Assembly: GCF_001650715.1 (NCBI RefSeq)
Contig: NZ_LWQT01000088.1
Location: forward strand, 186,001-250,000
Direction: 5' to 3'
Source of the DNA: Paramagnetospirillum marisnigri
GTDB lineage: Bacteria > Pseudomonadota > Alphaproteobacteria > Rhodospirillales > Magnetospirillaceae
Length of the DNA: 64,000 bases
A program made the position numbers and the translations under genes. How positions within the stretch are numbered: the stretch's first letter is position 1; the number at the start of each line of letters is the position of its first letter. Positions 43,601 through 52,026 of this stretch are shown here, piece by piece. Below the pieces are notes generated by a model, which saw only the letters and a program-made list of their open reading frames with translations, made no database searches and was not told the origin of the DNA.

Positions 43601-46600
43601 GGCATTGGCCGAGCCGCCCGATACCGTCAGGTCCCGATCGCCGAAGCGCAGGGTCTCGATACCCTTGAGCGAGTCGGTGCCGTTGGTGCCGACCAGATCG
43701 GCCACGGCGATGGCGCCGTTGGAGGCCAGGAAGGCATGGTCGGCGGCGTTGCCGCCGAATACCGCCACATCGGCGCCGCTGCCGCCGATCATGGTGTCGT
43801 TGCCCGTGCCGCCGATGAAGCTGTTGCCCTGGTTGTTGCCGATGAAGGTGAGGTTGAGGCCGGTATAGGCGGGATTCGCGGCCACGTCGTCGGCGGCCTG
43901 CAGCACGATGCTCTCGATATAGCTGGTCGACACGCCGCTGATGTCGAGCGTGCCGCCCTGGGTCTGGTAGTAGAAGATGGCGGCGTCGTTGTCGCCGCTG
44001 GCGGCGTCGCCATCCACGATCATGGCGGCGCCCGGCGCGCTGATATCGTCGAAGGCCACGGAATCGGCCACGCCCGCGCCGAGCGAGATGGTCTGGATCG
44101 AGGTCAGCGAAATGCCGGTCAGGTCGAGATGGCTGCCGCTGTCGGTCAGGGCGATGGTGTCGGTCCCGGCGCCGCCGACGATGGAGGTGAATTGCTGCGG
44201 ATCGGCGCCGCCGCCCAGGATGGCGGTATTGCCGCTGGCCGACATCACGATCTTCTCGATGCCGCTGATGGTCCCCGCCGCCAGGTCCACCGTGCCGGTG
44301 GTGCCGAGCGACAGGATGTCCACATTGCCCGGATCATTGCCGGTATCGGTGATGCTGTCCCCGGCAGCGAAGGTCGAGGGGGCCACCGCATAGGTGTTGG
44401 AGCCGTCGCCGCCGTCCATGGTGTCCACCCCACCCGTGGCGGTCAGGGTATTGTCCAGGACGCTGACCTGGATGGTCTGGGTCAGGGCGGTGGTGTGGAA
44501 AATGCCGTCGCTCAGGGTCAGCGATACCTCCCGGTCGTCGGAACTCATGGCCGGGTTGGTATTGGCATAGGTGATCGATGTCACCGCCGTCTGGTAGTTG
44601 GCCAGGGTAGCGGCGCCGGACAGGGTCAGCACGCCGGTGGTGCCGTTATAGCTGCCGGTGATGCCATTCTGATCCGTGAAGGCGAGAACATCGCCGGACT
44701 GGAAATTGGTCAGGCTGATGGTGGCCGAGGCCAGACTGGCGCTGTCGGCGTCGGTGACCGACAGGCCCGTGAACAGCGGTGTCGCCGCGCCGTTCTCGGT
44801 ATAGCTGGGACCGGTCAGCATGGTGTTGAGGTAGAACTTAGTATTGGCGCCGTTATTGCTGAGATCGACGAAATCCACGTCGCCGTCCTTGTCGAAATCG
44901 GCGGCCAGGATGTCGGTGTTATAGCTGGTGTCCAGGGTATCGCCGTGCATGACGAAGGTGCCGTCGCCATTACCCAGGAGAATTTCGTCATTGCCCTCGG
45001 TGGCCAGGATGATGTCCAGGTTGCCGTCATTGTTGACGTCGGCCACGGCACCGCCCGAGCGGATGGTCTGGTTGCCGCTGCTGGCGCCATAGCCCGCCGC
45101 CTGCTTGGTCAGGGCGCCAGTGCCGTCGTTGAGATAGACCATGCTCTCGGTATAGCGATTGGCCAGGAAGACGTCGGTGTCGCCGTCATTGTCGAAGTCG
45201 CCCACATGCACTTCCAGCGTCGAGCCCACATCGCCGGGGACCGCGATGCCGTTGACGTTCAGGCTTTGGCTCAGGGAGAAGGTTCCGCTGGCGGTGCCGT
45301 CATTCATGTAGACCTGGGCGGCGCCGCCCCAGTTGCCCACCACGATATCCTTGTCGCCGTCGCCGTCGAGATCGGTGAAGGTGGCTGAAGTGGCTCCCGA
45401 TGCGGTCAGGGTGCTTCCGGCGGTTAGAACGGCGCCAGCCCCGCCCAGGTGGAGTTCATGGGCATAGCCGGTGCTGCGCAGCACCAGGATGTCGTCATAG
45501 CCGTCATTGTTGACGTCGCCCACGGCGGCATAGGGGGCATAGGTCCGCGCGATGGTGTTCGCGGTGGCGGTGAAGGTTCCCGACCCATTGTTGGTCAGGA
45601 TGGTATCCACCTCCGAGGTGGTATTGATGGTCAGGATGTCCTGGTCGCCGTCGCCATCGAAATCACCGACGGTGTAGCGGCCGGTATGGGCCGAGACGGT
45701 GGAATAGGAAAAGCCGCTGGGGCCGAAGCCGCTGCCGTTGTTCAGCCCCAGCACCATGCCGGAGACCGAATTGGTGAACATGATGTCGGTCAGGCCGTCA
45801 CCGTTGAAGTCGGCGGCGAAGCCCGTCGAGTCCGACGAGGACGGGGCCTGGACATGGGTTCCCATCAGCGACGGCGCGAAGGTGCCGGTCAGATGGGCCA
45901 CGGGGGCGATGGAGGAAACCGTGATATCGCCGTCGCTGAACCGCAAGGTCTCGATACCGGTCAGGGTATCGGTGCCGTCGGTACCGCTCAACGCGGTGAT
46001 CGTCAGGGTGCCGGAACTGGAGATGACGGAATAGTTGGCGGCATTGCCCGAGAATATGGCGATATCGGTTCCCATTCCGCCGATCACGCTGTCGTTGCCG
46101 TCGCCGCCGGTCAGGGTGTCACCGCCGAGACCGCCGTCCAGGGTATCGCGGCCCGCCCCACCCACCAGGGTGTCGGTGCCTGCGGTGCCGAGAATCTCGA
46201 AATCCAGGTCGGCGGCGTTGATGTCGGTGGCGCTGCCGATCACATAGTCGCTCGTGGCGTTGATGTTGGCGGTCCCGCCGGTCACGTAGATATAGAAGGC
46301 ATCATCCAAGGTGGAATAGAAGCCCTCGCCCGCCAGCACTCCGCCACTGGAAATGGCCGTCTGTCCGGCATTGTAGCTCCCCACCACGGAAAACCCCGAC
46401 ACATCCACATGGGTTCCGGTCAGGGATATCCGCAGATGATCGGTGCCGGTGACAAAATCCATGAGCTTGTCACGGTCGCCCATCGCATCGAGGGACTGGG
46501 ACGGCGAGGTATAGATGAAGATGTCGGAACCACTGCCGCCGGTCAGGGTATCGCCGCCGACTCCGCCCGTGATGGTATCGGCCCCGGAGCCACCGGTGAT

Positions 46601-48580
46601 GATGTCGGTGCCACTGCCGCCCGTGACGGTCAGGTTCTGGCTCGATCCGCTGGCGCTGATGGTGACGCCGCCGGTGGTGCCCGAGGCATCCACCGCGAAC
46701 AGGCCGGTCGCGGTGGCATTGGCCCCCAGCACGGCGCCTTGGGTCCCGGTGGCGGCATCGAAGATCAGGGAATCGACGCCGGTGAACCCGGTGAAATCCG
46801 CGTCCACCAGATTGGTGGCGCTGGTCGAATGCAGCGCGGAGCCGCTCTGGGTCAGGGGGCCGGAGGCATTGGCCAGGGTCAGCGAGGCGGTGCCGGGGAC
46901 CGTGCCGCCGTTGCCGTCGATGATGGTGTAGGCGAAGGCCACCGGGCCGTCGTAATTGGCGGTGGGGGTGAAGGTGAAGGTGCCGTCGTTGTTGTCCACC
47001 ACCGTGCCGTGGTTGGAGGTGACGCCGGTCACGTCCAGGGCATCGTTGTCGGCGGGATCGTCGGCATTGGCCAGCAACGCCGCCTTGGTGATGATCTGGG
47101 CGACATTCTCGCTGCCGTTGGTCAGGGTGACGGCGCCGGAATTGATGGGCGCGTCGTTGACGGCGGCGATGCCCAGGGTGGCGGTTCCATCGGCATGGCC
47201 GCCCTTGCCGTCTTCCACCACATAGGTCAGGGCCACCGGGCCGTGAAAATCGGCGGCGGGGGTGAAGGTGTAGCTGCCATCCGGATTCTGGGTCAGGGTG
47301 CCGTGGGCGGGGTTGACCAGGGCAAGGTTCCGGACCGTCAGCGGATTGCCATCGGGGTCGGTGGCATTGGCCAGCAGTTGCGACGGGGTGATGATCCGCG
47401 CCGTATCCTCGGAGCCGGGCGACAGGGTTACATGATTGGTGGAAGGGTCACGGTTCTGCTGGGCGGGATTGGTATTGCCGGTGCCCGTGTTACCCTGGCC
47501 GAAGCCGTTGCCGGTATTGCCCTGGCCGCCGGGACCGGTTCCACCGGTTCCGCCACCGCCGGTTCCTCCGGCGCCTACGCCATCGGCCGGGCCGGTCTTG
47601 GCGCCGCCATCATTGGCGGCGGCGATCTTGGGCAGGGGCGGCGGTTCAGCCGCGACCACCTGCTGCGGGCCGGCATCCACCGGTCCGGTCTGCTGCGCCG
47701 CAGTCTGCGGGCCTTGGGCGGCGGCGGCCGGTTGGGCGGCGGCCGCTGGTTGGGCTGCCGCTGCCGCCGGTTGAGCTGCGGCGGCGGCCTGGGCATTGGC
47801 TCCGGCGGCGGCGCCTCCGGTTCCGGCAGGGGCGGCGGCGGGAGCGGCGGGCAGGGCGGGCGGCGTGGCGGGCGGCGGCGGCGGAGCGGGAATGCTGGCG
47901 GCCACCGAGGCTCCGGCATTGGACGCCACCGACCAGGATCCGCCCGAAGTGGCGCCGACGATACCCGACCCGGCGGCATTGATGGTGACGGCCTCGCCGC
48001 CGCCGGGGCGCGACACCGCGATCTCGCCGACGAAGTTGGAGCCGGGATCGGGCAACAGGGCCACCGAGGTATTGCCATCGGAGCCGACGGTTCCGGCCAC
48101 GGTGGTGCCCCGGATGCCCATGGTCATCACCGGGGTGGCGATGCGGGCGGCGTCGGGCTGGGTCTTGGCGATGTCGCCGGACACGAAGCTGAAGCCGCCT
48201 TCGTCCACCTTGAAGCTTTCATGGCCGGTCTTGCTGGCGGGGTCGTAGGAGAATTCCTCCATGGACACCTTGCCCTTGTCTTTCAGGGCAAAGGTGGAGC
48301 GGTCGGCGAAGACCAGGGAAATCTGGGCGCCCGCATTGGTTTCGACCGTGTCGCCCTCGGTCACCGCCATCTCGGCCTTGGCCGGTATCTTCTGGCCATT
48401 GTGAATGACCCAGGCCTCGCCCTGGACGGTCACCACCTTGCCGATCACCTTGGTGGAGGCGGTGGGCTTGGCTTCGACCGGAGCAGAATCGGCGGCCTGG
48501 GCAAGCTGGGTGGGCGCACCATCGGCGACGGAGGTCGCGACGGACTTGGCGGGGGGTATGTTTGTCATTCTGACATCCAT
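40658..48580 (-). CDS. giant FecR-domain RTX/FG-GAP/cadherin-type repeat protein (2640 aa)
   Basis: Probable type I-secreted adhesin or matrix protein. Order: FecR-like domain about 45-165 ending MGIRGTTVAG; Ala/Pro/Gln then Gly-rich linker 228-375; two tandem cadherin/VCBS-like domains about 385-570 (NPDGSYTFTPAADFHGPVAL; NNDGTFTFTPTANYDGPVAF); RTX nonapeptides about 655-695 ([11 protein letters not shown]...) and again near 800-840; seven FG-GAP-type calcium loops of the DxDxDG kind about 925-1235; another Ig/cadherin-like domain; a block of GG(F/Y)VV(T/V)W repeats about 1685-2035; and RTX repeats from about 2100 to 2580. No Sec signal. It is last in the row after tolC, ABC and HlyD genes, 24 bases from HlyD. 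The start could also be the ATG four codons on. Confidence 0.85.
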   Translation of the reverse strand: MDVRMTNIPPAKSVATSVADGAPTQLAQAADSAPVEAKPTASTKVIGKVVTVQGEAWVIHNGQKIPAKAEMAVTEGDTVETNAGAQISLVFADRSTFALKDKGKVSMEEFSYDPASKTGHESFKVDEGGFSFVSGDIAKTQPDAARIATPVMTMGIRGTTVAGTVGSDGNTSVALLPDPGSNFVGEIAVSRPGGGEAVTINAAGSGIVGATSGGSWSVASNAGASVAASIPAPPPPPATPPALPAAPAAAPAGTGGAAAGANAQAAAAAQPAAAAAQPAAAAQPAAAAQGPQTAAQQTGPVDAGPQQVVAAEPPPLPKIAAANDGGAKTGPADGVGAGGTGGGGTGGTGPGGQGNTGNGFGQGNTGTGNTNPAQQNRDPSTNHVTLSPGSEDTARIITPSQLLANATDPDGNPLTVRNLALVNPAHGTLTQNPDGSYTFTPAADFHGPVALTYVVEDGKGGHADGTATLGIAAVNDAPINSGAVTLTNGSENVAQIITKAALLANADDPADNDALDVTGVTSNHGTVVDNNDGTFTFTPTANYDGPVAFAYTIIDGNGGTVPGTASLTLANASGPLTQSGSALHSTSATNLVDADFTGFTGVDSLIFDAATGTQGAVLGANATATGLFAVDASGTTGGVTISASGSSQNLTVTGGSGTDIITGGSGADTITGGVGGDTLTGGSGSDIFIYTSPSQSLDAMGDRDKLMDFVTGTDHLRISLTGTHVDVSGFSVVGSYNAGQTAISSGGVLAGEGFYSTLDDAFYIYVTGGTANINATSDYVIGSATDINAADLDFEILGTAGTDTLVGGAGRDTLDGGLGGDTLTGGDGNDSVIGGMGTDIAIFSGNAANYSVISSSGTLTITALSGTDGTDTLTGIETLRFSDGDITVSSIAPVAHLTGTFAPSLMGTHVQAPSSSDSTGFAADFNGDGLTDIMFTNSVSGMVLGLNNGSGFGPSGFSYSTVSAHTGRYTVGDFDGDGDQDILTINTTSEVDTILTNNGSGTFTATANTIARTYAPYAAVGDVNNDGYDDILVLRSTGYAHELHLGGAGAVLTAGSTLTASGATSATFTDLDGDGDKDIVVGNWGGAAQVYMNDGTASGTFSLSQSLNVNGIAVPGDVGSTLEVHVGDFDNDGDTDVFLANRYTESMVYLNDGTGALTKQAAGYGASSGNQTIRSGGAVADVNNDGNLDIILATEGNDEILLGNGDGTFVMHGDTLDTSYNTDILAADFDKDGDVDFVDLSNNGANTKFYLNTMLTGPSYTENGAATPLFTGLSVTDADSASLASATISLTNFQSGDVLAFTDQNGITGSYNGTTGVLTLSGAATLANYQTAVTSITYANTNPAMSSDDREVSLTLSDGIFHTTALTQTIQVSVLDNTLTATGGVDTMDGGDGSNTYAVAPSTFAAGDSITDTGNDPGNVDILSLGTTGTVDLAAGTISGIEKIVMSASGNTAILGGGADPQQFTSIVGGAGTDTIALTDSGSHLDLTGISLTSIQTISLGAGVADSVAFDDISAPGAAMIVDGDAASGDNDAAIFYYQTQGGTLDISGVSTSYIESIVLQAADDVAANPAYTGLNLTFIGNNQGNSFIGGTGNDTMIGGSGADVAVFGGNAADHAFLASNGAIAVADLVGTNGTDSLKGIETLRFGDRDLTVSGGSANAETLVNTYATLDQKAPKITTLSDGGYVIAWQSNGQDGDSWGVYGQIFEANGNPRGTEFRLNSTVGGEESDVTLAATADGGFVATWLQWGSGGAGQDGSYGGVIARKFDSTGSPDSSEFIVNYTTSGDQSDGKALVLADGNMLFTYNVDDANYSGVRVRIFTAPNTATTASDVQVNQYTNQHQSESDAVQLVNGNVVIVWRSDTQDTGDSSRAVMGRLMTSSGTFLGDEFEIPSMVTGDQISPSVAALDNGGFVVVWTSANVDASNAVCGRVYDASGTAQGSQFTINTTTAGDQQSPQVTALEGGGFAVVWQDSTQDGSGNAVVARVFDASGNALGTEQLVNSTTSGNQESPAISALPDGGFVVTWQSNGQDGDLLGIYSRRFDANGFATEPLTLAGTALDDTLAVASGVGTVDLGAGADILAISGSATSNWITTVTGGAGNDSIAIGNGNLVIDGGADFDTASYITAATGITVTQSGTITLVDHGSSGVDQITNVEVLEATDHDDSIAFGGGTVTTVIAGAGNDTFSLAELPGSDLVIDASTNTTTALTMAITGRGAESVIRDMAWSGTNLAMTMQGGSTVTVQGAADITIGEGSQLQHVVAAGGASSAGVGYMVVGQAGDTTLTGNTGDDTLLWISGVVDMDGGATGTDTADFRHAATAVVADLSNGTATISGTTINLFDIDAVRGGSGDDTLIGGAGFNSFTGGDGNNTLDGTGGFSTASYADQLAGVTVDLGAGTATHGAYTDSLTYIRGAIGSDFADIITGGTNNDVIYGMGGADTLNGGAGTNTLDYSRDDAGVTVNLTSGTATDGGGSTDSFSNFTYLNGSSHADTITGGTGSESINAGSGNDTVIAGSGSNMVTGGLGDDLFMMHASGGVTTVTDYGTGSDSIGLSDAQFSFGSSGTLSASDYAESATAMSASSVDYGGGNTGSGIIAIDNGGSVELWHTTAMEAATTANSHQVATLSGVNTSALDNTAFHLAV

Positions 48581-48604
48581 GGCTTAAACCCCAAGGCCCG
48601 TATT

Positions 48605-50008
48605 TCAGGGCGTCGTTCGTCCCGGCAGGGGCAAGTCCAGTCCACCGGGAAAGTTCAGTGTGAACGATTTCAGTGAAAAAATCATTTCATTCCGCAGCAC
48701 AGGGTCGAGCACCATACGAAGGATGGACTTCCGACCCACCACGATGGAGGCGGTTCCCGCCATGCCGGATCGAACCGGATAGGTATTGCCCTTGGCGTCG
48801 GTCAGCGCCCCCTTTTCGGAATGGATCAGCACCTTGTAATAGGTGGTGCTGGCATTGCCCCGGGTTTCCTCGATGGAATCGGCGCCGACCATCATCACCC
48901 GACCATTGAGATGGCCGAAGCGGAACTGGTCATAGGCCGACAGGCGGATGGAGGCGGGCAGACCTTCACGCAGATGGCCGATATCCTGGGGCGGCACCTT
49001 GACCTCCACCACCAGGGCGTCGTCCAGCGGCACGATGTCCATCAAGGTGTCGCCGGGCCGCGCCACTTGTCCCACATTGGTAATGGCCGCCATTTTGACC
49101 ACGCCCCGGACCGGTGAGCGCACCTCGGAGCGGGATTCGCGGTCGCTGGCCACTTCCATGGTGGCCCTCAGCGCCGCCAGTTCGGCCTCGACCTTGCCGA
49201 TCTCGTCCAGCACCCCGGCGCGCCAGCCCGACTCGAATTCGGCCAGCTTGGCCTCGGCCTCGCGCGACTGGGCGCGCAGCCGGGCGATGGTATCGCGCGA
49301 TGTGCTGACCTCGGTATCGAGCATCAGCACCTCGCGTTCCAGCTTGACGATCTCCTGGTTGCCCACCACCCCGGCCTCATAGGCCTTGCGCTTGATCTTC
49401 ATCTCCTCGACGCCCTTGGCCTGGGCGCGGGTCAGGCCGGTGGACTTGGTCTCGATCTCGGTGACCTCGCGGCGGCGGCGCTCGATCTCGCGGGCGATGA
49501 CATTGGCCTGCTCGGCCTTGTGGCCCAGGCGTTCCAGATGGGTGCTGATCTCGCGCCGACGAGTCTCGGCGTCGATCTCCACCCCCTTGGGCCAGGCGAT
49601 GTCGCGGGTACCGTCCAGGTCGGCCTTCAGGCGGGCGGCACGGGCCTGGAAGGCGGACCAGCGGGCGCGCTTGTCGGCAAGGTCGCCGGCGCCTTGCGAA
49701 TTGATCAGGCGGACCAGCACATCGCCGACGCCGACGAAGGTACCCTCGTGGACCAGCACCTCCTGGATGGTGCCACCCTCGAAATGCTGGACATGGCGAA
49801 CCTGTCCCGAGGGCTCGATGCGGGCGGGGGCGGTCACCACCTCGTCCAGTTCCAGCAGGGCGGCGGCGCCCAGCATCACGACGAAGGCGATTGTGGACCA
49901 GGCCAGCAGCCACGAGGCCGAGGGCGGCGTCAGCTTGGGCGCGATGCCGTGGATGGGGCTGCGGAAGGCGTCCACCGCCTGCTCCTTTGGGTCGGGACGG
50001 CGAATCAT
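48605..50008 (-). CDS. HlyD-family membrane fusion protein (locus 2)
   Basis: A 467-residue type I secretion adaptor. A single membrane helix lies at about 32-52, followed by HVQHFEGGTIQEVLVHEGTFVGVGD (lipoyl half), a long coiled coil about 110-290, then VRSPVRGVVKMAAITNVGQVARPGDTLMDIVP and the beta domain with DQFRFGHLNGRVMMVGADS. The C-terminus holds the conserved YPVRSGMAGTASIVVGRKSILRMVLDP segment. Its ATG overlaps the exporter stop by four bases, and the giant protein gene follows 24 bases later. Confidence 0.92.
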   Translation of the reverse strand: MIRRPDPKEQAVDAFRSPIHGIAPKLTPPSASWLLAWSTIAFVVMLGAAALLELDEVVTAPARIEPSGQVRHVQHFEGGTIQEVLVHEGTFVGVGDVLVRLINSQGAGDLADKRARWSAFQARAARLKADLDGTRDIAWPKGVEIDAETRRREISTHLERLGHKAEQANVIAREIERRRREVTEIETKSTGLTRAQAKGVEEMKIKRKAYEAGVVGNQEIVKLEREVLMLDTEVSTSRDTIARLRAQSREAEAKLAEFESGWRAGVLDEIGKVEAELAALRATMEVASDRESRSEVRSPVRGVVKMAAITNVGQVARPGDTLMDIVPLDDALVVEVKVPPQDIGHLREGLPASIRLSAYDQFRFGHLNGRVMMVGADSIEETRGNASTTYYKVLIHSEKGALTDAKGNTYPVRSGMAGTASIVVGRKSILRMVLDPVLRNEMIFSLKSFTLNFPGGLDLPLPGRTTP

Positions 50009-52026
50009 CGTCCGCCTCCCGGTTGCGGCTGGACGCGCTGGGTGATGCCCGCCACCTTGCCCCGGTCAAGCTGAACCACCCGCTGGGCCAGGGCCACCAC
50101 CGCCTGGCGATGGGAAATGACGATCAGGCTGCGCCGTCCCACGGCGCGATGGATACCGGCGATGGCCCGCTTCTCGGTGGCGTCGTCCATGGCGGCGGTG
50201 GGCTCGTCCAGGATGGTGACCGGCGCGGCCTTCAACAGGGCGCGGGCCAGGGCCACCATCTGGCGCTGGCCGCCCGACAGGTTGCGGCCGCCCTCCATCA
50301 CCTCGAAGTCCAGCCCCATGCCCAGCGGCATGACGCCGCCCGCGCCCAGCGCGTTCATCATCTGCACCATATCCTCGTCGGACACGGTACCGTCGAAGGA
50401 CAGGTTGGAGCGCAGGCTGCCGGAATAGAGCGGTGGTGTCTGGGGACACACGGCGATATGGCGGCGGAGATCGGCGGGGTCGATCAGGGAAATGTCGACG
50501 CCGTCCAGCATCACCCGGCCGCGCGCCGGGCGGATGACGCCGGTCAGCACCTTTTCCAGGGTGGTCTTGCCCGATCCCGATGGTCCCACCACCGCCAGGC
50601 GGCCGCCCGCCTCCAGGACGAGGTCGATGCCGTCCAGCACCGGATGGGGCGAGCCGGGATAGCGGGCCTCGACGCCTTCCACCGCCATGGCCCCCGCCGC
50701 CACCGGCCGGTGGATCAGGGCGGTGCCCTCGGGGCGCTCGGTGGGGCGGCCGGTGACGCTTTTCAGCGCGTCCAGCGAGGCGATCGCCGACAGGGTCTGG
50801 GGCACCACCGACACCAGTTGCATGGTGGCGCCGGTGAAGCGGGTGGCCAGCATGGTGGCGGCCAGGATAACGCCCGCGCTCATGCCGCCGTCCACCGCCT
50901 TCCAGGCGCCCAGGCCCACCGCCAGCAGCATGGCGCCGTTCTGGGCCAGCATGGACAGGTTGCCGCGCGCCGCCGACAGGGTGCGGATGGCCCGGGCGGC
51001 GGCGGCGTAGAGCACGGTTCCGTGGCGGAAGCGGGCCTGGAGATAGGCTCCGGCGCCGACCCGGCGCACGGTCTCCGGGTCCATGAAGCTTTCCTGGGCC
51101 GCCTGGGCGCGGTTGGTGGCGGCCCGCGACAGCTCCTTGTAGAGCAGGCGCTGGCGGTGGATGGAGATCAGGGTGGCGGCCGCGATCAGCAGGTTCATGA
51201 CCAGGATGGCCAGGGCGATCAGCGGATCGCACAGGAACAGGCCCAGCAGGAACAGCAGCATGAAGGGCAGGTCGGCCAGCAAGGACACCGCCGCCGCGCC
51301 GAAGCCGTCACGGATGGAATCGAAGTCCTGCAGCATGCGCATCAGGTGGCCGGACGGGGCCGAGGCGCCATCGAAGCGGGTTTCCAGGATGCGGCGGTGC
51401 ATGTCCATGGCGAGGCGGACATTGCCCTCGTGCAGGGCGTCTTCCACGAACAGGGCGCGCAGGCGGCGGAATACCTGCTCGAACAGGGCGGCGCCCAGGA
51501 ACATCAGCGCCATGGCCACCAGGGAATCCAGCAAGCCGTGGGGCAGTACCCGGTCATAGACCTGGGCCGAGAAGATCGGACCGGCGAGTGCAAGGACATT
51601 GGCCAGCATGCCCGCCAGTCCGGCGCGCACCACCATGGGCTTCCATGACGACAGCAAAGCGGGCCAGGAGGTGGGTAGCGCCTGGGCCTCGCGGTCCAGC
51701 CGTGGGCGTAGGAACAAGACGGTGGCGGGCTCGGCCTCGCGCGGGGCAAGGGTCAGGGCGCGGGGCTCGTCCGGTCCCAGGCTGACGCAGGGAAACAGGT
51801 CGGCTCCCAATGTGGCGGGGTTGATTCCCTGTTCCATATGGGCGGCGATGCCATAGCGCGACAGGGCGGCCAGCCAGGGACTGGCGGCGCCATCGGCTTC
51901 GGCCATGCGGTAGGAATCCTTGAGGGCGGTGGCGGCCACCGCGTGGCCCAGGCCCCGCAGGCAGGCGGAAATGGCCCTGGCCTCGGCCTCGATGATGGCG
52001 GCCTCAGCCTGTGGCGGGCGTGGCAT
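50005..52026 (-). CDS. type I secretion ABC exporter, LapB-like (locus 2)
   Basis: A 673-residue exporter. The first 130 residues look like a degenerate C39-peptidase-like domain with no catalytic Cys, as in RTX/LapB-type exporters. Membrane helices follow (about 135-410). The ATPase domain is complete: Walker A GPSGSGKTTLEK near 475, Q-loop VCPQTPPLYSG near 522, an intact signature NLSGGQRQMVALARAL near 590, Walker B VTILDEPTAAMD and switch VISHR. Its start overlaps the end of the TolC-family gene by 23 bases and its end overlaps HlyD by four, so stoichiometric expression is likely. The intact signature contrasts with the exporter of locus 1. Confidence 0.92.
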   Translation of the reverse strand: MPRPPQAEAAIIEAEARAISACLRGLGHAVAATALKDSYRMAEADGAASPWLAALSRYGIAAHMEQGINPATLGADLFPCVSLGPDEPRALTLAPREAEPATVLFLRPRLDREAQALPTSWPALLSSWKPMVVRAGLAGMLANVLALAGPIFSAQVYDRVLPHGLLDSLVAMALMFLGAALFEQVFRRLRALFVEDALHEGNVRLAMDMHRRILETRFDGASAPSGHLMRMLQDFDSIRDGFGAAAVSLLADLPFMLLFLLGLFLCDPLIALAILVMNLLIAAATLISIHRQRLLYKELSRAATNRAQAAQESFMDPETVRRVGAGAYLQARFRHGTVLYAAAARAIRTLSAARGNLSMLAQNGAMLLAVGLGAWKAVDGGMSAGVILAATMLATRFTGATMQLVSVVPQTLSAIASLDALKSVTGRPTERPEGTALIHRPVAAGAMAVEGVEARYPGSPHPVLDGIDLVLEAGGRLAVVGPSGSGKTTLEKVLTGVIRPARGRVMLDGVDISLIDPADLRRHIAVCPQTPPLYSGSLRSNLSFDGTVSDEDMVQMMNALGAGGVMPLGMGLDFEVMEGGRNLSGGQRQMVALARALLKAAPVTILDEPTAAMDDATEKRAIAGIHRAVGRRSLIVISHRQAVVALAQRVVQLDRGKVAGITQRVQPQPGGGR

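Noticed and set aside
45449-48676. Long open frame of about 1075 codons on the plus strand opposite giant protein 2
   Set aside because: It mirrors the repetitive GC-rich coding sequence of the minus strand. It has no ribosome site or recognisable domain, and its composition (Gly/Val/Asp-rich repeats) is what antisense translation of the repeats gives.
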